In this document: positions 5,276 through 5,656 of the stretch, piece after piece
Numbering within the stretch: position 1 is the stretch's first letter
How the letters are laid out: each line of letters begins with the position of its first letter
Assembly: GCA_017553245.1 (NCBI GenBank)
Contig: JAFZMT010000083.1
Coordinates: 1 to 5,656, forward strand
Reading direction: 5' to 3'
DNA: 5,656 bases
Origin: Methanomicrobium sp.
GTDB lineage: Archaea; Halobacteriota; Methanomicrobia; Methanomicrobiales; Methanomicrobiaceae
Translations under genes and position numbers: made by a program
Notes under the pieces: model-generated
What the model saw: only the letters and a program-made list of their open reading frames with translations
Database searches by the model: none
Told to the model about the DNA's origin: nothing

Positions 5276-5656
5276 TGATGAAGCGCCTCCACTGTATGAG
5301 CATCTGTTTTACGCCCGCGGTTCCGACGGGGGTGTAGAACGGCACCGTAATCACGGCTCCGTCTATGTCAATCCTGAGTCCCGCGCGCTCGGCAATTTCG
5401 TCCAGAAGTGAGCTGTCCGCTTTCTGAAACCCGAAGTAGTCGAATGAGATCTTCTTTCCTTTTAAGTCGGCGAATTTTGCAAGCATCTCATTCTGATTTT
5501 TAAGCTCGGCATTGACCGCATCTTCTATTACCTTCTCATCCAGATTCATGAGTCTGCCGGCAGTCTTCAGGAACTCTATCGTTCCGCTTAACCCTGCCGG
5601 AAATCTCTCGATTGTCGGAATGTCCGAGACGGATTTTAAGTGCGCGGATATGGCAC
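5262..5656 (-). CDS. Nitrogenase component-1-like protein, partner subunit (NifD/NifE-type), C-terminal part
   Basis: The frame is open to the right window edge; 130 C-terminal residues are visible, ending at TAA (5264-5262). The internal ATG at 5549 is not the start, because coding with family resemblance continues upstream of it. The motif IPTIERFPAGLSGTIEFL resembles the mid-protein IPxMExxFFGPTKTIESL of NifD, and is followed as in the family by a long acidic helix and LKGKKISFDYFG, where nitrogenases have L-x-GKR-V-x-x-Y-G. Beyond this only about 60 residues remain, ending in VPFYTPVGTAGVKQMLIQWR, which may be the terminal GxxG-helix. That is far shorter than the usual last domain. The visible part has no cysteine and a single histidine near its start, so no FeMo-co-type histidine ligand is apparent. 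The Cys275 equivalent of NifD would fall just outside the window. It overlaps the next gene by 14 nt. Confidence 0.65.
   Translation of the reverse strand, partial: AISAHLKSVSDIPTIERFPAGLSGTIEFLKTAGRLMNLDEKVIEDAVNAELKNQNEMLAKFADLKGKKISFDYFGFQKADSSLLDEIAERAGLRIDIDGAVITVPFYTPVGTAGVKQMLIQWRRFINGKR
5286..5290 (-). promoter_or_regulatory. GGAGG ribosome binding site for the downstream nitrogenase-like subunit
   Basis: GGAGG on the minus strand lies 10 nt before ATG 5275 and inside the last codons of the upstream subunit gene. It supports the chosen start and translational coupling of the two subunits. Confidence 0.6.

Noticed and set aside
3929..5656. Assignment as genuine molybdenum nitrogenase NifDK
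   Set aside because: The upstream subunit lacks a FeMo-co-type histidine and the full last domain, the downstream subunit is short for NifK, and no nif genes are seen nearby.

Overview
The window looks like chromosomal DNA of a methanogen-type euryarchaeon, most likely of the order Methanomicrobiales. Three things support this. An AK6/Fap7-type adenylate kinase (a family of archaea and eukaryotes, not bacteria) is translationally coupled to an archaeal-style CDP-alcohol phosphatidyltransferase. Ribosome binding sites are of the GGTGA/GGAGG kind. Moderate-GC genes are separated by AT-rich spacers with oligo-T terminators. The order-level placement is inference from general resemblance; no rRNA gene or diagnostic methanogenesis gene is present.

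Layout, left to right. (1) 2-148 (+): C-terminal end of a protein resembling S41 (tail-specific protease) peptidases. (2) 149-371: AT-rich spacer with alternative hairpins, an oligo-T terminator, a probable promoter and a tandem heptamer. (3) 372-2634 (+): argD and hisC, two PLP aminotransferase genes 13 nt apart, serving arginine and histidine synthesis. (4) 2635-2724: short spacer with a hairpin whose T-run lies on the minus strand. (5) 2725-3833 (+): AK6-type kinase gene overlapping a CDP-alcohol phosphatidyltransferase gene by ATGA. (6) 3834-3928: convergent spacer with an imperfect repeat and a minus-strand oligo-T terminator. (7) 5656-3929 (-): two overlapping genes for nitrogenase component-1-like subunits, the upstream one cut by the window edge.

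The plus-strand genes are ordinary housekeeping: amino acid synthesis, nucleotide/ribosome maintenance and ether-lipid head-group synthesis. The minus-strand pair is the part worth pursuing. The downstream subunit keeps the NifK/NifE-type cysteine ligands and the C-terminal GxxGA signature but carries two polar, low-complexity insertions. The visible end of its partner has the mid-protein nitrogenase signature but then a markedly shortened last domain. Together they look like a heteromeric nitrogenase-like reductase or scaffold that is neither canonical NifDK nor the F430-synthesis subunit CfbD. Its substrate cannot be told from this sequence.
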